Source: Orobanche coerulescens
Taxonomy: Eukaryota > Streptophyta > Magnoliopsida > Lamiales > Orobanchaceae
NCBI GenBank assembly: GCA_033398695.1
Contig: CM065805.1
Coordinates: 168,617,787 to 168,681,786, forward strand
Direction of reading: 5' to 3'
Length of the DNA: 64,000 nt
The position numbers and the translations under genes were made by a program. Shown here in pieces: positions 48,040-58,960 of this stretch. Below the pieces are notes generated by a model. That model worked only from the letters and a program-made list of their open reading frames with translations, made no database searches and was not told the DNA's origin. The stretch's first letter is position 1; each line of letters opens with the position of its first letter.

Positions 48040-48747
48040 ATGGAAGGAAGATCAATACAACATTTCAAAACTAAAACATTTGAAAAGGTTACGGCACTAC
48101 AATATTTGCAAACTACGCCACATTTATTACTCCTACTACACACAAAATTCATTTACGTAACGAGTTTTAACTATGGTGGTGATGACGAGTACGAAGACGT
48201 TACGGAAGATTTTTACAATCCAGAGGAGGGTTTGAAAGGCATACAAGAGGTTGAACAATACGTCAGGGGAATTGTGGCTAGAAGAAACATCACCTTAGCC
48301 AGACGTAATTCTGATCCATATAAGGTACGATTTATATGCAGTCGAGGTGGAATGTATAGAAATCAAAAAACAAAGAATGAAAGAAATACAAAAACGCAAA
48401 AGTTAGATTGTCGTTTTCATATAGTTGCTAAGCAATTTGATCTCTTCAATGATCTTTGGGAGATAGAAGTTTTGGAAGGGAAACGCAATCATCCTTTATC
48501 GGAACATGCGGAGGGTTCGAGACTAGGACAAATATCACGCGACCAATACAAAGAGTTACAACAGCTTGAAGCGTTACACACAAGTCCGAGCAACGCGCTG
48601 GCCTATATGAAGCAAAACGACGTGGATAATGCTACGGATAAAAAAAGAGTCTACAATGCCTACAACAAATCAAGAAGCGACAGACGTGATGGGCGTACCC
48701 CTATGAATAACTACATCTCCCTAATGCTTCAGCAGAATTACAGGTAA
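48040..48747 (+). pseudogene. MULE exon 1: FAR1-type DNA-binding domain
   Basis: The frame from 48040 is open through the exon; a later start is possible. YKVRFICSRGGMYRNQKTK, LDCRFHIVAKQFDLFNDLW and VLEGKRNHPLSEHA follow the Cys-Cys-His pattern of the FAR1/FHY3 zinc domain that MULE transposases use to bind their ends. LEALHTSPSNALAYMKQNDV and LQQNYR lead to the donor CAG|GTAAAA at 48748. The next exon starts at 48960. The FAR1 region itself has no stop codon. Confidence 0.8.
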
Positions 48748-49920
48748 AAAATTAGCAAATTGAATTCATTTTAAAATATAATTTCAATATTAGGTACTAG
48801 TGTGCAATAATTAAAATATAATTTAGATATGAATATGGAGATTTCTCGCCTTTGCACTTTTAATATTGTTTGAACCCCCAACCAAAATCTAATAGTTGTA
48901 TATTCATGTAATATAATTTAGAATGATAATCCCATATTTATTTTAACTTATGAAATTAGGTACCAACTGCGGACAGTGGATGACAATACGTAACGTACTC
49001 AAAGACATCGTTTTCAGTCACCCTGCTTCTCATTGTTGCGATATTTCCTACACGCAAGTGCACGTCATCGTTTACAAGTAATAAAGTGATAAGTAGAGTA
49101 TCGTTCCCACGAGGATTTTATTTCTAACTACCGATTTTTTCGTATTCCAATTTTATCTGAACAATCGAATTTGGGTTTTGCGATTAAAAACTAAAAGAAT
49201 TACTAAAACAAACTAAGCAGTAGAAAACAATATCTTGGATAAAAGAAATCAAATGATAAATAAGTCTAGGGTTCTGAATCCACCTTAGTTTATCCGAATT
49301 TACTCTCGATTATCCGTAATAAATAATTTTCCCAATTTATTGAAGGCGGAGATTGCTAATATATTCTACCGCCTCTCCCGAGGTCAATAGATTTATCTAA
49401 CGGCGACTAACGCACTCTATCCCTAGGTGAATTATCTCGTCGATAGGCAAAAAGCATGAAATCTCCTAAAGGCCACGTAGTTCCTATGAGTATATTCCTA
49501 TCTCACAGAATAAAACGGTCCTCACCAATAGTTCCTCACCAAATCTCCTCTCCCGATTCGAAGTGAATGATTTAATCAATACAACTATTGGCCAGATAAT
49601 TGCAAGCATTAAACATAATTGGGAAAACTCAATAAAAAGGTAATAAATTGGATAATCTCAATCAATTCGTCAAAACAAAGGTTTCATCAAAACCCTAGAT
49701 TAGGGCTTTAGCCTGACATACTAAAAACTGAAAATACAGAATAAATAAACGAAAGCATAAAATTCAAACGCAGATGAAGCTCGGATTCCTCCGTTCTTCA
49801 GCTTCCGCCTTCTGCCCTTGAATTCTTCTGCTTTCCTCCTCTTCTGCCGTCTCCAAGCTTAAGCTCTCCAAGGTTTTAGATCCAATGATTCCAAGATAAT
49901 TTAATTAGGGTCTTAAACCC

Positions 49921-49928
49921 TATTTATA
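49921..49928 (-). promoter_or_regulatory. TATA box in the 3' LTR
   Basis: TATAAATA on the minus strand, in the context GAGCTATAAATAGGG. It lies about 90 bases downstream, in element sense, of the GTGCCGCGG motif array. The same box is at 56301-56308 in the other LTR. Confidence 0.65.
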
Positions 49929-50018
49929 GCTCAGCACCTCCACAAATCGCGTCCGTATTAGTCGGTCGAAAACTGGCTTCGAAACGGCCCAAAATCCGCG
50001 CAGACGTATAAAACCCGC

Positions 50019-50205
50019 TAAGTGTGCCGCGGCTCACTTAAACTGTGCCGCGGCACATCGCAAAAAGCTGGATGCCTGGGCGTAAATAAATTCTTCTGTG
50101 CCGCGGCTCACTGGCCGTGCCGCGACAGAGTCTGACATTACTCGCCTTGGTGGTGTCTTCCCGTGCCGCGGCTCAGCTTCCTTGTGCCGCGGCTCATCGT
50201 CCAGA
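50019..50205 (-). promoter_or_regulatory. GTGCCGCGGCTCA motif array in the 3' LTR (U3)
   Basis: Six occurrences of GTGCCGCGG followed by CTCA or CACA, one degenerate (GTGCCGCGACAG). The variant GTGCCGCGGCAC is a perfect palindrome. The array is directly upstream of the LTR TATA box in element sense, where promoter elements would lie. Confidence 0.75.
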
Positions 50206-50361
50206 TTTGCCGTCTTCGCCCGTTTTGCCTCGTTTTAGCTTCCGGACTTCAATTTCCTGTCAATCATACAAAATTAAGGCATTAAAAGCTCATTTAGACG
50301 ATTTCACTCATCAAAACACTACAAAATAATGATAAATAAGCGTATAAAAATACGCCTAACA

Positions 50362-50375
50362 AATACCCCCAAACT
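50362..50375 (-). other. Polypurine tract of the gag-protease element
   Basis: On the minus strand TTTGGGGGTATT ends directly at the LTR, the expected site for plus-strand priming. Confidence 0.65.
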
Positions 50376-52276
50376 TAAGCCTTTGCTTGTCCTCAAGCAA
50401 AAAGAATTAAAGTCAATAAAAGAATGTCGTGAATCATCGTGCAACTCATAGTGTTCAACCTAATCAATACTATCCTGCCATTCTCTCTAAATAATACGAG
50501 TGTCATAAAAGCGAGCTGCACTCAGAATAATGATTCCGCAAAGTAAACAAGTTCAGTCCTAATCATTCGTTCATGAAGAAAACTCAGCTCAAAGATTAAC
50601 AAAACGTGAGTCAAATCGACCGTCAATATGAAAGGCTAACACAACCAAGCTAGTTCGTCCCGTTCCACAGTCTAAAGGCACAATTTTCACGAGTTTCATA
50701 ACAATTAAGCCTCGAACAGTATCCCCTTATATATATGCTCAAGAATTTGATTCGAGTTGACCACTAGGTTAGGATCTCGGGATGTTTCATCGGGATAATC
50801 CTAGGGTGGAACTTCCATTCTCATGTATTAGGAAACCGTTTGACGTAAAAGACACTCATGGGGCACATGAATGCTTCTAGTTACTAAGTTCCCATCTACA
50901 GCGGAGAAACAACTCGAATATATAATTTCCGCATGTCCGAATTAAGGTTGCCGTTTTACGCGAGAGTAAACAGCGGGTCACGCGAATACCCCCGGTTACT
51001 AGGCTTCCTATCATTGGCACATGTGAAATCACTAAATCACTAGTCTAATCGGGGTCGTCGTTTTACGCGAGAGTAAACAACGGGTCACGCGAATACCCCC
51101 GGTTACTAGACTTCCCTTCATAGAACACTATATCTCGACTTTTGGGAAAAACTGACCGATTCTAAACTCAATCTAAGTGCCAACACGACTAAAGAAACAG
51201 TACGACTCACTATCCGGAAAATGTAGCCAAACGTATTGATGGGGATTTAAAAACAAGTATGTATCGTCTCTTATCTGCCAAGACCTCTACATTCACGAAA
51301 AATTTCGGACCTAATTGAATACTAAGCAGAACAGAAATAACTGACTACAGCTCGACTAAAACTCGCCCGTTTCTTCAGAGAGAAAAAAAAACAGTGTCGT
51401 AACATCAGTATCACACAAATAGAAGCACGAAAATTCACGAATAAAGAAAAACTACGACAAGCAAGGCTATCTAAAAAATTTTACGCCAAGAAATGAAAAG
51501 TGCAACGAAATAATGTACAGCAATAAAATAAAGTACAGCAATGAATGTAGACTGAAAGTAAATCCCCCCCAAACTTAGGACGTACATTGACCTCAATGGA
51601 CAACCATGATATGCAATAAAAGTAAAAGGTCAAGTACTCCCCTCCAGTCTGCTCAGGAGCTGGTGCCGGCATCGTCCGGTGAGCTTGCATGCTTCTTGAC
51701 TACATCATGCGGAATGTGAATAAACGAGCTTGCATCATCAAAAAGGAAGTTAAGTACGAGCTCTCAAGTTGAACATGATGTAGGGGTTGGGGATAATGTA
51801 ATTTGACAACACGATTCATTGCATATAATTTTGAAAATGCCTAGCTTACCAATTTTTCATTGCTGCAATTTATCAAACATCTTGTGTGCACAAGTTAAAA
51901 TGAAGAACAAAAATTTTGATGGTTAATTCCAAATCCCAAAAATAATAACACAGATTATAACCCTGAATTACGAAAACCATCATCAACAATTCGTTCATAA
52001 ACATCAATTCCATCACAATAACAACTTTCCCATATTCCAACTCCATTTTAGAAACAACAATGAAGAACTACTAGCAATATAAAACTCCAAATCTTTTCAC
52101 ATCAAGAATCACTTATGATTTAGAATTCAAAAATTACCTGGAGAATTTGAGAAGGAGACTAATAGAATGGAGCCAACTAACCTCATCGTGTGCAGGAAGG
52201 AAGGAAGGGAGGGAAGAAGTATCCTATGCATGTCGATCGACTGAATGAGCCTTACCTGGCTGCTCTTATTTTGCGA
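50376..52276 (-). other. Internal non-coding region of the gag-protease element
   Basis: No RT, RNase H or integrase motifs in any frame. At 50830-51125 a unit with CGTTTTACGCGAGAGTAAAC, GGGTCACGCGAATACCCCC and GGTTACTAG is present two to three times, 115-120 bases apart. CCCCCCAAACTTAGGACG at about 51566 looks like a second polypurine-type tract. Confidence 0.6.
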
Positions 52277-52505
52277 CGGGGGCCGCGGCACAATATAAGT
52301 GAGCCGCGGCCCAAAGTACAGTCGGACTGGGACGTTTTGTTATGTCGTCGGGTGCCGCGGCTCAGATTACGTGTGCCGCGGCTCATTGCTCAAGTGTGCC
52401 GCGGCTCATTCATGCCGTGCCGCGGCACAGGGTACAGTTGGTTTAGCCTCCCCCTGCGATTGATGTGTGCCGCGGCTCACAATACCTGTGCCGCGGCTCA
52501 TACTT
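52277..52505. repeat. GTGCCGCGGCTCA motif array in the internal region
   Basis: Eight motifs of the GTGCCGCGG/CCGCGGC type in about 230 bases, in both orientations, with spacers of differing length and sequence. They are the same motifs as in the two LTRs but the spacers do not match, so this is not simply a copied LTR piece. Confidence 0.8.
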
Positions 52506-52713
52506 CAGTTTCTTCCCAGGACTTTCTGCATGAATTTTGAGAAGAAGACGTTAAAAACGAGAGGCAGAAGCAAATTGAAGCACAAAAATGATGAAAAATA
52601 AGAATCACGAATACAAGAAAAATAAAGAAATGCAAAAATCTACAACTACGAACTCGGGTTGCCTCCCTAGAATCGCTAAGTTTATAGTCTTCAGCCGGAC
52701 CTATTGGAGAACA

Positions 52714-55272
52714 TTAGTTCGCTTTTCGCTTACTCCATTTGGTTTCCGCCCCGTTCATCGTACCGTTTATATTTTGGTTAAAATTATGACCATTGGTCAT
52801 CAGCGGTTCGACTTTCGGTTCGGTCATCAAATGTTGTTTGCGAAAAGGTTTCGACGTGAATAACTTCCCGAAACACCCGGTTTCTCCATGACTAATTGTC
52901 CGCTTGGCTTTCGGCTCACTCTCCTCCTTCACAAAAGCACTCACGACTGCAGCAGATTTTTCCTCATGCTCGAGGAACGCCACTCGTTCGACATCCTTCT
53001 TAGGACTTGGACCATTCAACACAAAATCTGAATTTTCCCACCGACGATGTTTTCGGTGCTTTCCTTTTTCAACAACATCCACACCTTCAATTTGTGATCC
53101 TTTACCAGCACTTCCGGGACATGGGAACGATTTGAATACTTGAAAGGTAACTTGCTCGTCTTGGACCCTCAGAGTTAACTCCCCCTTTTCCACGTCTATA
53201 AGGGTTCGGCCAGTCGCTAAAAATGGTCGTCCCAAGATGATTGGAATATTTTCATCCTCCTCCATGTCTAGTACGATGAAATCGGCCGGAAAGATGAACT
53301 TATCAACTTTAACTAAAACATCCTCGATTACTCCCCTCGGATACTTTATCGATCGATCCGCCAATTGTAATGAGACTGTGGTTGGCTTGGCTTCCCCAAT
53401 ATTCAGCTTTTTGAAAATCGACAGAGGCATGAGGTTGATACTCGCACCAAGATCGCATAGTGCCTTATTAAACGAAAGATTCCCCATGGTGCACGGTATG
53501 TTGAAGCTTCCCGGATCTTTCAATTTAGGTGGAAGCTTCTTTTGAAGAATTGCACTGCACTCCTCTGTCAAGGCAACCGTTTCAAACTCCTCAAGCTTTC
53601 TCTTCTTCGATAATATCTCTTTCATGAACTTGACATAACTCGGCATCTGTTCCAATGCGTCGGCGAACGGAATATTTATGTGAAGCTTTTTGAACACATC
53701 AAGGAACTTAGAAAATTGTTTGTCCGCCCTCCTTTGCTGTAGTCTCTGCGGAAACGGAACGGGGGGAACACATGTCTTCGAGTTATCCGGCTCCAAATCT
53801 TTTGACTCCTCTGGCTTTAAATCCTTCGACTCCTCAATTTCCTTCTTCTCTTTACCCCGTTCGGGCTGATCCAGCACCTCTCTCCCGCTTCTCAAGCTAA
53901 TTGCATTTAGACTCTCTCTAGGATTTGTCTTTGTTGTACTCGGCAATGCTCCCTCCGGACGAGCTGTCAACACATTAGCAATTTGGCCCAGCTGGACCTC
54001 CAAGTTCCGAATGGAAGCAGAATGATTTTGTAATGTAGCTTCCGTACGAGTCATAAATTGACTCGTATTTGCCGCTAATTTTGCAAGTGCTTCCTCGAGA
54101 GACACTTTGGGAGCGGGAGGGGGCTGCTGTTGATTCTGGGCGAAAGGGGGCTGGTGTGCGTTCTGTCCGTTTCTCCATGAAAAGTTGGGATGATTGCGCC
54201 ACCCCGGATTATAAGTATTGGAGTACGGGTTATTCGGTCGATTCCCACTTCCCACAAATTGAGCCTGCTCCATCTGATTTTGCTCGAACGGATTTCCAAA
54301 TTGACATTCCGCACTCGGGTGTGATCCGTTACACCAATTTCATGTCTCTATGGTAACGGGGGCTGGTGCGTGCGAAAATGTTTGGAGCTGTTGTGTCAAA
54401 GCGGCGACTTGAGCTGACAAGGTGGAAATCGGATCATTGCTTGAAACTTCCATGACTCTCTTCGGTGTCAATCTTTCTGATGGCCATTGGTATGCGTTTT
54501 CGGCCATATCTTCCAAAAGCACGTGTGCCTCGGCCATAGATTTTCCCATGAAGGTCCCACCGGAGGCCGCATCTACGAGAGTGCGTGTAGAAGCACTCAA
54601 ACCATTATAAAACGTATGAAGCTGAAGCCAATCAGGAATGCCGTGATGAGGGCATCTTCGTAGCAATTCTTTATATCGCTCCCACGCCTCGTGGAGCGAT
54701 TCCATATCGTACTGGGCAAAAGTGGTTATTTCGTTTCTCAACCTCGCCGTTTTAGCTGGTGGGAAAAATTTGGCAAGGAAGGCTTGCGCTAACCTCTCCC
54801 ATGTTGTAATTGACCCCGGCGGTAAGGAATTTAACCAAAACTTTGCTTTATCCCTCAAAGAGAAAGGGAAAAGCCTCAATCGGATGGCATCGTCGGTGAC
54901 ACCATTAGTCTTGAACGTGTCGCATATCTCAAGGAACGAAGCAATGTGGGCATTCGGGTCGTCCTTGGGCAGTCCACAGAATGGGCTCGCCTGCACCATC
55001 TGAATAATGGAGGGCTTGATCTCAAAATTATTAGCTTGGATAGTGGGACGCCGAATTCCCGAAAAATTAGCGTTGACCTGCGGCATGGCATAATCTCGAA
55101 GAGCTAGTTCCGGTTGAACTTGCCGCACTTGGTTGTCTCCTCCTTGGATTTCGATATTCTCGGCCATGTTGACCGTCGTCTGCAACTCTCTTCTCTCCTT
55201 TTTGTTCCTTCTTAGAGTGCGCTCGAGCTCGGTGTCCAAAGGTAGTAGGCCTTCGTTACCGAGTCTTCTCAT
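52714..55272 (-). pseudogene. Gag-protease of the TR-GAG-like element, with one in-frame TGA
   Basis: The frame starts at 55272 (MRRLGNEGLLPLDTELERTL) and would code for about 850 aa. AHIASFLEICDTFKTNGVTD, LRLFPFSLRDKAKFWLNSLP and WERYKELLRRCPHHG are the gag domain of Athila/Tat elements. FNIPCTMGNLSFNKALCDLG and ASINLMPLSIFKKL are the protease, with DLGAS as the active-site variant usual for Athila. A single TGA at 54340-54342 interrupts it. The frame is the same on both sides. CNGSHPSAEC follows, so the TGA sits where the first Cys of a C-x2-C-x3-H-x4-C zinc knuckle would be. The C-terminal 130 residues are Lys/Glu-rich with no known domain. Confidence 0.9.
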
Positions 55273-55392
55273 GCACTACACGAAAGGTCCTGAAAGGAAA
55301 AACAAATAAACAAAATTAAATACACAAAAATAAAAATAAAACGTTCAAATTAAGACTGGAAATACTTAAATCGATATTAGAAAAATTTCAAT

Positions 55393-55409
55393 CCCCGGCA
55401 ACGGCGCCA
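55393..55409 (-). other. Primer-binding site of the gag-protease element
   Basis: TGGCGCCGTTGCCGGGG on the minus strand, six bases inside the 5' LTR. This sequence is the usual primer-binding site of plant Athila/Tat elements. Confidence 0.8.
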
Positions 55410-56300
55410 AAAACTTGTTGCGATATTTCCTACACGCAAGTGCACGTCATCGTTTACAAGTAATAAAGTGATAAGTAGAGTATCGTTCCCACGAGGATTT
55501 TATTTCTAACTACCGATTTTTTCGTATTCCAATTTTATCTGAACAATCGAATTTGGGTTTTGCGATTAAAAACTAAAAGAATTACTAAAACAAACTAAGC
55601 AGTAGAAAACAATATCTTGGATAAAAGAAATCAAATGATAAATAAGTCTAGGGTTCTGAATCCACCTTAGTTTATCCGAATTTACTCTCGATTATCCGTA
55701 ATAAATAATTTTCCCAATTTATTGAAGGCGGAGATTGCTAATATATTCTACCGCCTCTCCCGAGGTCAATAGATTTATCTAACGGCGACTAACGCACTCT
55801 ATCCCTAGGTGAATTATCTCGTCGATAGGCAAAAAGCATGAAATCTCCTAAAGGCCACGTAGTTCCTATGAGTATATTCCTATCTCACAGAATAAAACGG
55901 TCCTCACCAATAGTTCCTCACCAAATCTCCTCTCCCGATTCGAAGTGAATGATTTAATCAATACAACTATTGGCCAGATAATTGCAAGCATTAAACATAA
56001 TTGGGAAAACTCAATAAAAAGGTAATAAATTGGATAATCTCAATCAATTCGTCAAAACAAAGGTTTCATCAAAACCCTAGATTAGGCTTTAGCCTGACAT
56101 ACTAAAACTGAAAATACAGAATAAATAAACGAAAGCATAAAATTCAAACGCAGATGAAGCTCGGATTCCTCCGTTCTTCAGCTTCCGCCTTCTGCCCTTG
56201 AATTCTTCTGCTTTCCTCCTCTTCTGCCGTCTCCAAGCTTAAGCTCTCCAAGGTTTTAGATCCAATGATTCCAAGATAATTTAATTAGGGTCTTAAACCC

Positions 56301-56308
56301 TATTTATA
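56301..56308 (-). promoter_or_regulatory. TATA box in the 5' LTR
   Basis: TATAAATA on the minus strand in GAGCTATAAATAGGG. This is the likely promoter of the element's transcript. Confidence 0.65.
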
Positions 56309-56399
56309 GCTCAGCACCTCCACAAATCGCGTCCGTATTAGTTTGGCCGGTCAAGCTTCAAACGGCCCAAAATCCGCGCAGACGTATAAAACCCGCTAA

Positions 56400-56575
56400 G
56401 TGTGCCGCGGCTCACTAAAACTGTGCCGCGGCACATCGCAAAAAGCTGGATGCCTGGGCGTAAATAAATTCTTACGTACGCGGCTCACAGGGTCAGTGCC
56501 GCACGCACAGATTACTCTGCTCTTCGGCTGGTGTCTTCCTGTGCCGCGGCTCAGCTTCCTTGTGCCGCGGCTCAT
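56400..56575 (-). promoter_or_regulatory. GTGCCGCGGCTCA motif array in the 5' LTR (U3)
   Basis: Four intact and two damaged motifs (GTACGCGGCTCAC at about 56475, GTGCCGCACGCAC at about 56496). The damaged ones line up with intact ones in the other LTR. The array begins about 90 bases upstream of the TATA box in element sense. Confidence 0.75.
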
Positions 56576-57381
56576 CGTCCAGATTTGCCGTCTTCACCCG
56601 TTTTGCCTCGTTTTAGCTTCCGGACTTCAATTTCCTGTCAATCATACAAAATTAAGGCATTAAAAGCTCATTTAGACGATTTCACTCATCAAAACACTAC
56701 AAAATAATGATAAATAAGCGTATAAAAATACGCCTAACACTCATGCAATGGTTAACGCGTATCCGCAAATCCTAATTATTGATACGACGTACAAGACATC
56801 GATGTACAATATGCCTTTATTCAAAGCAGTCGGTGCAACAAGCACTGACAAAACATTCACCATTGCATACGCATATATGCAGAATGAAGCCCAAGATCAC
56901 TTCGAATTCGTTTTACAATTTATTCGGGGTTTGTATGAGTGTGTTGTACCAAACGTTGTCGTCACGGATCGGGCACTCGCAATAATGGTGGCAGTGGATC
57001 AAATATTCCCAGAATCTCAACATTAATTATGCAGACGCCACATAGAGCAATGTGTTCTAGCCCGAGCGCAAAAACATCAAGGATTCAACGCATCGTACGC
57101 TGAATATTTTAAAAATAGCTGGAATTGGGCAATTAGTGCGTCAACACACGATGTATGGATACGTAAGTGGGCCCATCTACAAGAAACTTACAAGAAGTAT
57201 CCAGCTTTAATTGCCTATTGCGAAGATACGTGGATTACACCCTTTGCAGATAGAGTGTTGGGCGCATATATTGATCATCGCCTACACTATGGAAACTACA
57301 CCACAAATAGGTAATTTTATCACCAATCAAACCATCGGTATTCAAATATTCTCTCATAACTAAAATTTTTGCTACGTGTAG

Positions 57382-58219
57382 GGTTGAGCAAGAGCATCAT
57401 CGGATGAAAATAAACCTCCCCGGCGGCCTACACGCATTTGACGTTATCTTTGATCGTCTTCATCAGGTCATGGAGTTGCAGATCTGCGAGATTAAAATAC
57501 AAGTAAGCCACAACACTCAGAAGATAAAAACCGATTTGTTAAACGTAGACTTCTTCAGTGAGATAGTGCGCAATGTATCGTTCAAAGCGATCAAACTTAT
57601 TCTCAAAGAATTAGCCAGGGATCTGGGCGAAAAAATGTGCGGGTGTTATCTTAGGAGAACACACGGGCTTCCGTGTCACTGCGAGCTTCTCTGGTACATG
57701 TCAGCACAAAAAAATATCCCTATTGCGTGTATTGATTCGTACTGGAGAACACTGGGTATTAATTTTCCAGATATCCCTACCAACAATAGAAACAATGATG
57801 ACGTCGATGTTAATATGCGGAGAAAATTATTCGACGACACGGAAGACATTGCTGCACCTCCGACGGTTGAAAAAAAGAATAAGACGACTCGAAGCACAGA
57901 TCGCCAACCTTCAATGTTTGAGCGTGTCGGCAAGATTTTCGGAGCTAAAACTCCCCCAACACAAAAAGGTAAAGGGAGAGTGGCGACAACGAATGCAGGT
58001 CAGGATATTCCACTAGAAGGTCGTAGAAAAAGCACGTCGGAAGCTCACAATATGGGGAACTTTGCTGAAGGTAGCAATAACAGATATACGCAAGGTCGTA
58101 AAAGCTGTTCTCACCAAAAATTCCCAAATAATCACACTTCAAAGCCCCCCAAGTCCCCTGCTTCTAAAATTGTTCCGCCTCGGAACAACACCGCTCATCA
58201 GAGTCGGTCTCATTTTTAG
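57382..58219 (+). pseudogene. MULE C-terminal exon: SWIM zinc finger and basic tail
   Basis: The acceptor GTGTAG at 57381 gives RVEQEHHRMKINLPGGLHAF. GEKMCGCYLRRTHGLPCHCE is the SWIM zinc finger (C-x-C-xn-C-x-H pattern, here with HGLPCHC) found at this place in FAR1/MULE transposases. IACIDSYWRTLGINF follows. The rest is a Lys/Ser/Thr-rich tail. A stop at 58217-58219 lies before the OTU-like region. Confidence 0.8.
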
Positions 58220-58960
58220 GAAGACTTTCCCCCCTACATCAGAGATTATATTCAATCATGATGTGATTTGAGATGGAAATTGTGAATTTAGAGCGGTTGC
58301 ACTCGCCATCTACGGAAACGAAAACTTCTGGCCAAGGGTACGACAGGATATGCTAGATGAACTTCGCTAAAGACGAGAAATATACGAAAATATTATATAT
58401 GGTGTTACCACGGAAGGTTTGGAGGTACTTGTTGATCATTTCAATTATGATTTTGCAAGAGAGATAAGTGGTTTTCAATGCCTGATTATGGCTACTTGGT
58501 TGCGACCGTGTATAATATTTTCGTAATTGCATTCGGTGATTATGGGGCATTTTTATGTCCTCCCATAGCCTTGGATTCTTGTAATCCATCTCCGACCTCA
58601 AGGGTGGTGATAGGGAACGTGAACGGAAACACTCATTGGATATTGGTAACAAAAACGATATAATATTTAATTTTTATATAATATATTTTATGCAATTATA
58701 ACTAACTATTATTATTTAACTTTAATTTTTGCAGTTGAAAATGATACCCGGGGATTATCCAGTAGCTCCAGTCTCCAATTTCTGGCACACTAATAAACAT
58801 ACATCTGCAGCAGGCTTAGACTTACAATTTACAGCTTCGATACGACTACAAAAAATTACAAGCAGGGTATGAACCGGAACGTGTACGTATATTTCAGGCT
58901 GAAAAACAAAAACTACAGCAGAAAAGATACTAATATACCAATCGTTTCATATTGAATTTT
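58220..58960 (+). pseudogene. OTU-like cysteine protease region of the MULE
   Basis: FPPYIRDYI, then after a frame change DGNCEFRAVALAIYGNENFW and PRVRQDMLDELR, match the start of an OTU domain: DGNC is the catalytic-Cys motif, with Cys codon 58281-58283. MPDYGYLVATVYNIFVIAFG and IGNVNGNTHWILV, in a shifted frame, would supply the catalytic His (NTHW). An exon after GCAG at 58735-58738 codes LKMIPGDYPVAPVSNFWHTN, like the tail of such proteins. Stops before DGNC and after DELR plus frame shifts show it is dead. OTU proteases remove ubiquitin; in this copy no function is possible. Confidence 0.75.

Larger units (their letters stand above)
49034..50361 (-). repeat. 3' LTR of the gag-protease element
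   Basis: A 1328-bp LTR, TGTTGCGATATT...CGCCTAACA on the plus strand. It matches the LTR at 55416-56739 almost base for base, except for two single-base indels near 49705-49730 and a diverged block at about 49960-50160. Confidence 0.92.
49034..56739 (-). mobile_element. LTR retrotransposon with only gag-protease (TR-GAG-like, Athila/Tat-type)
   Basis: This is a 7.7-kb element with 1.33-kb LTRs, TG...CA ends and the perfect 5-bp target-site duplication CTCAT (49029-49033 and 56740-56744). In minus-strand order: 5' LTR, primer-binding site TGGCGCCGTTGCCGGGG, a Gag-protease frame, 2.3 kb of non-coding DNA, the polypurine tract TTTGGGGGTATT, 3' LTR. I find no reverse transcriptase, RNase H or integrase, so it must rely on a partner's enzymes. 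Elements with LTRs and only a GAG domain have been described in plants as TR-GAG. LTR similarity is very high outside one block, so it is a recent insertion. Confidence 0.9.
55416..56739 (-). repeat. 5' LTR of the gag-protease element
   Basis: A 1324-bp LTR, near-identical to 49034-50361. In element sense it begins TGTTAGGCGTATTTTTATAC and ends ATATCGCAACA. A TATA box is at 56301-56308, with the GTGCCGCGG array upstream at about 56400-56575. The stretch 56340-56360 and 56470-56540 differs from the other LTR. Confidence 0.92.
48960..57310 (+). pseudogene. MULE transposase domain, split by an LTR retrotransposon
   Basis: The exon begins at 48960 and is cut at 49033. It resumes at 56745 just after the CTCAT duplication, giving SHPASH then AMVNAYPQILIIDTTYKTSM. 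The MULE DDE region is clear: IDTTYKT (first Asp), VVVTDRALAIM (second Asp), then LCRRHIEQC. Two in-frame stops are present: TAA at 48991-48993, and TAA at 57024-57026 where a Leu is usual before LC..HI. ITPFADRVLGAYIDHRLHYG follows, to a donor at 57311. The protein cannot be made in full. Confidence 0.85.

Noticed and set aside
52904..55003. Plus-strand open frames over the Gag-protease
   Set aside because: They are shadows of the minus-strand coding frame.
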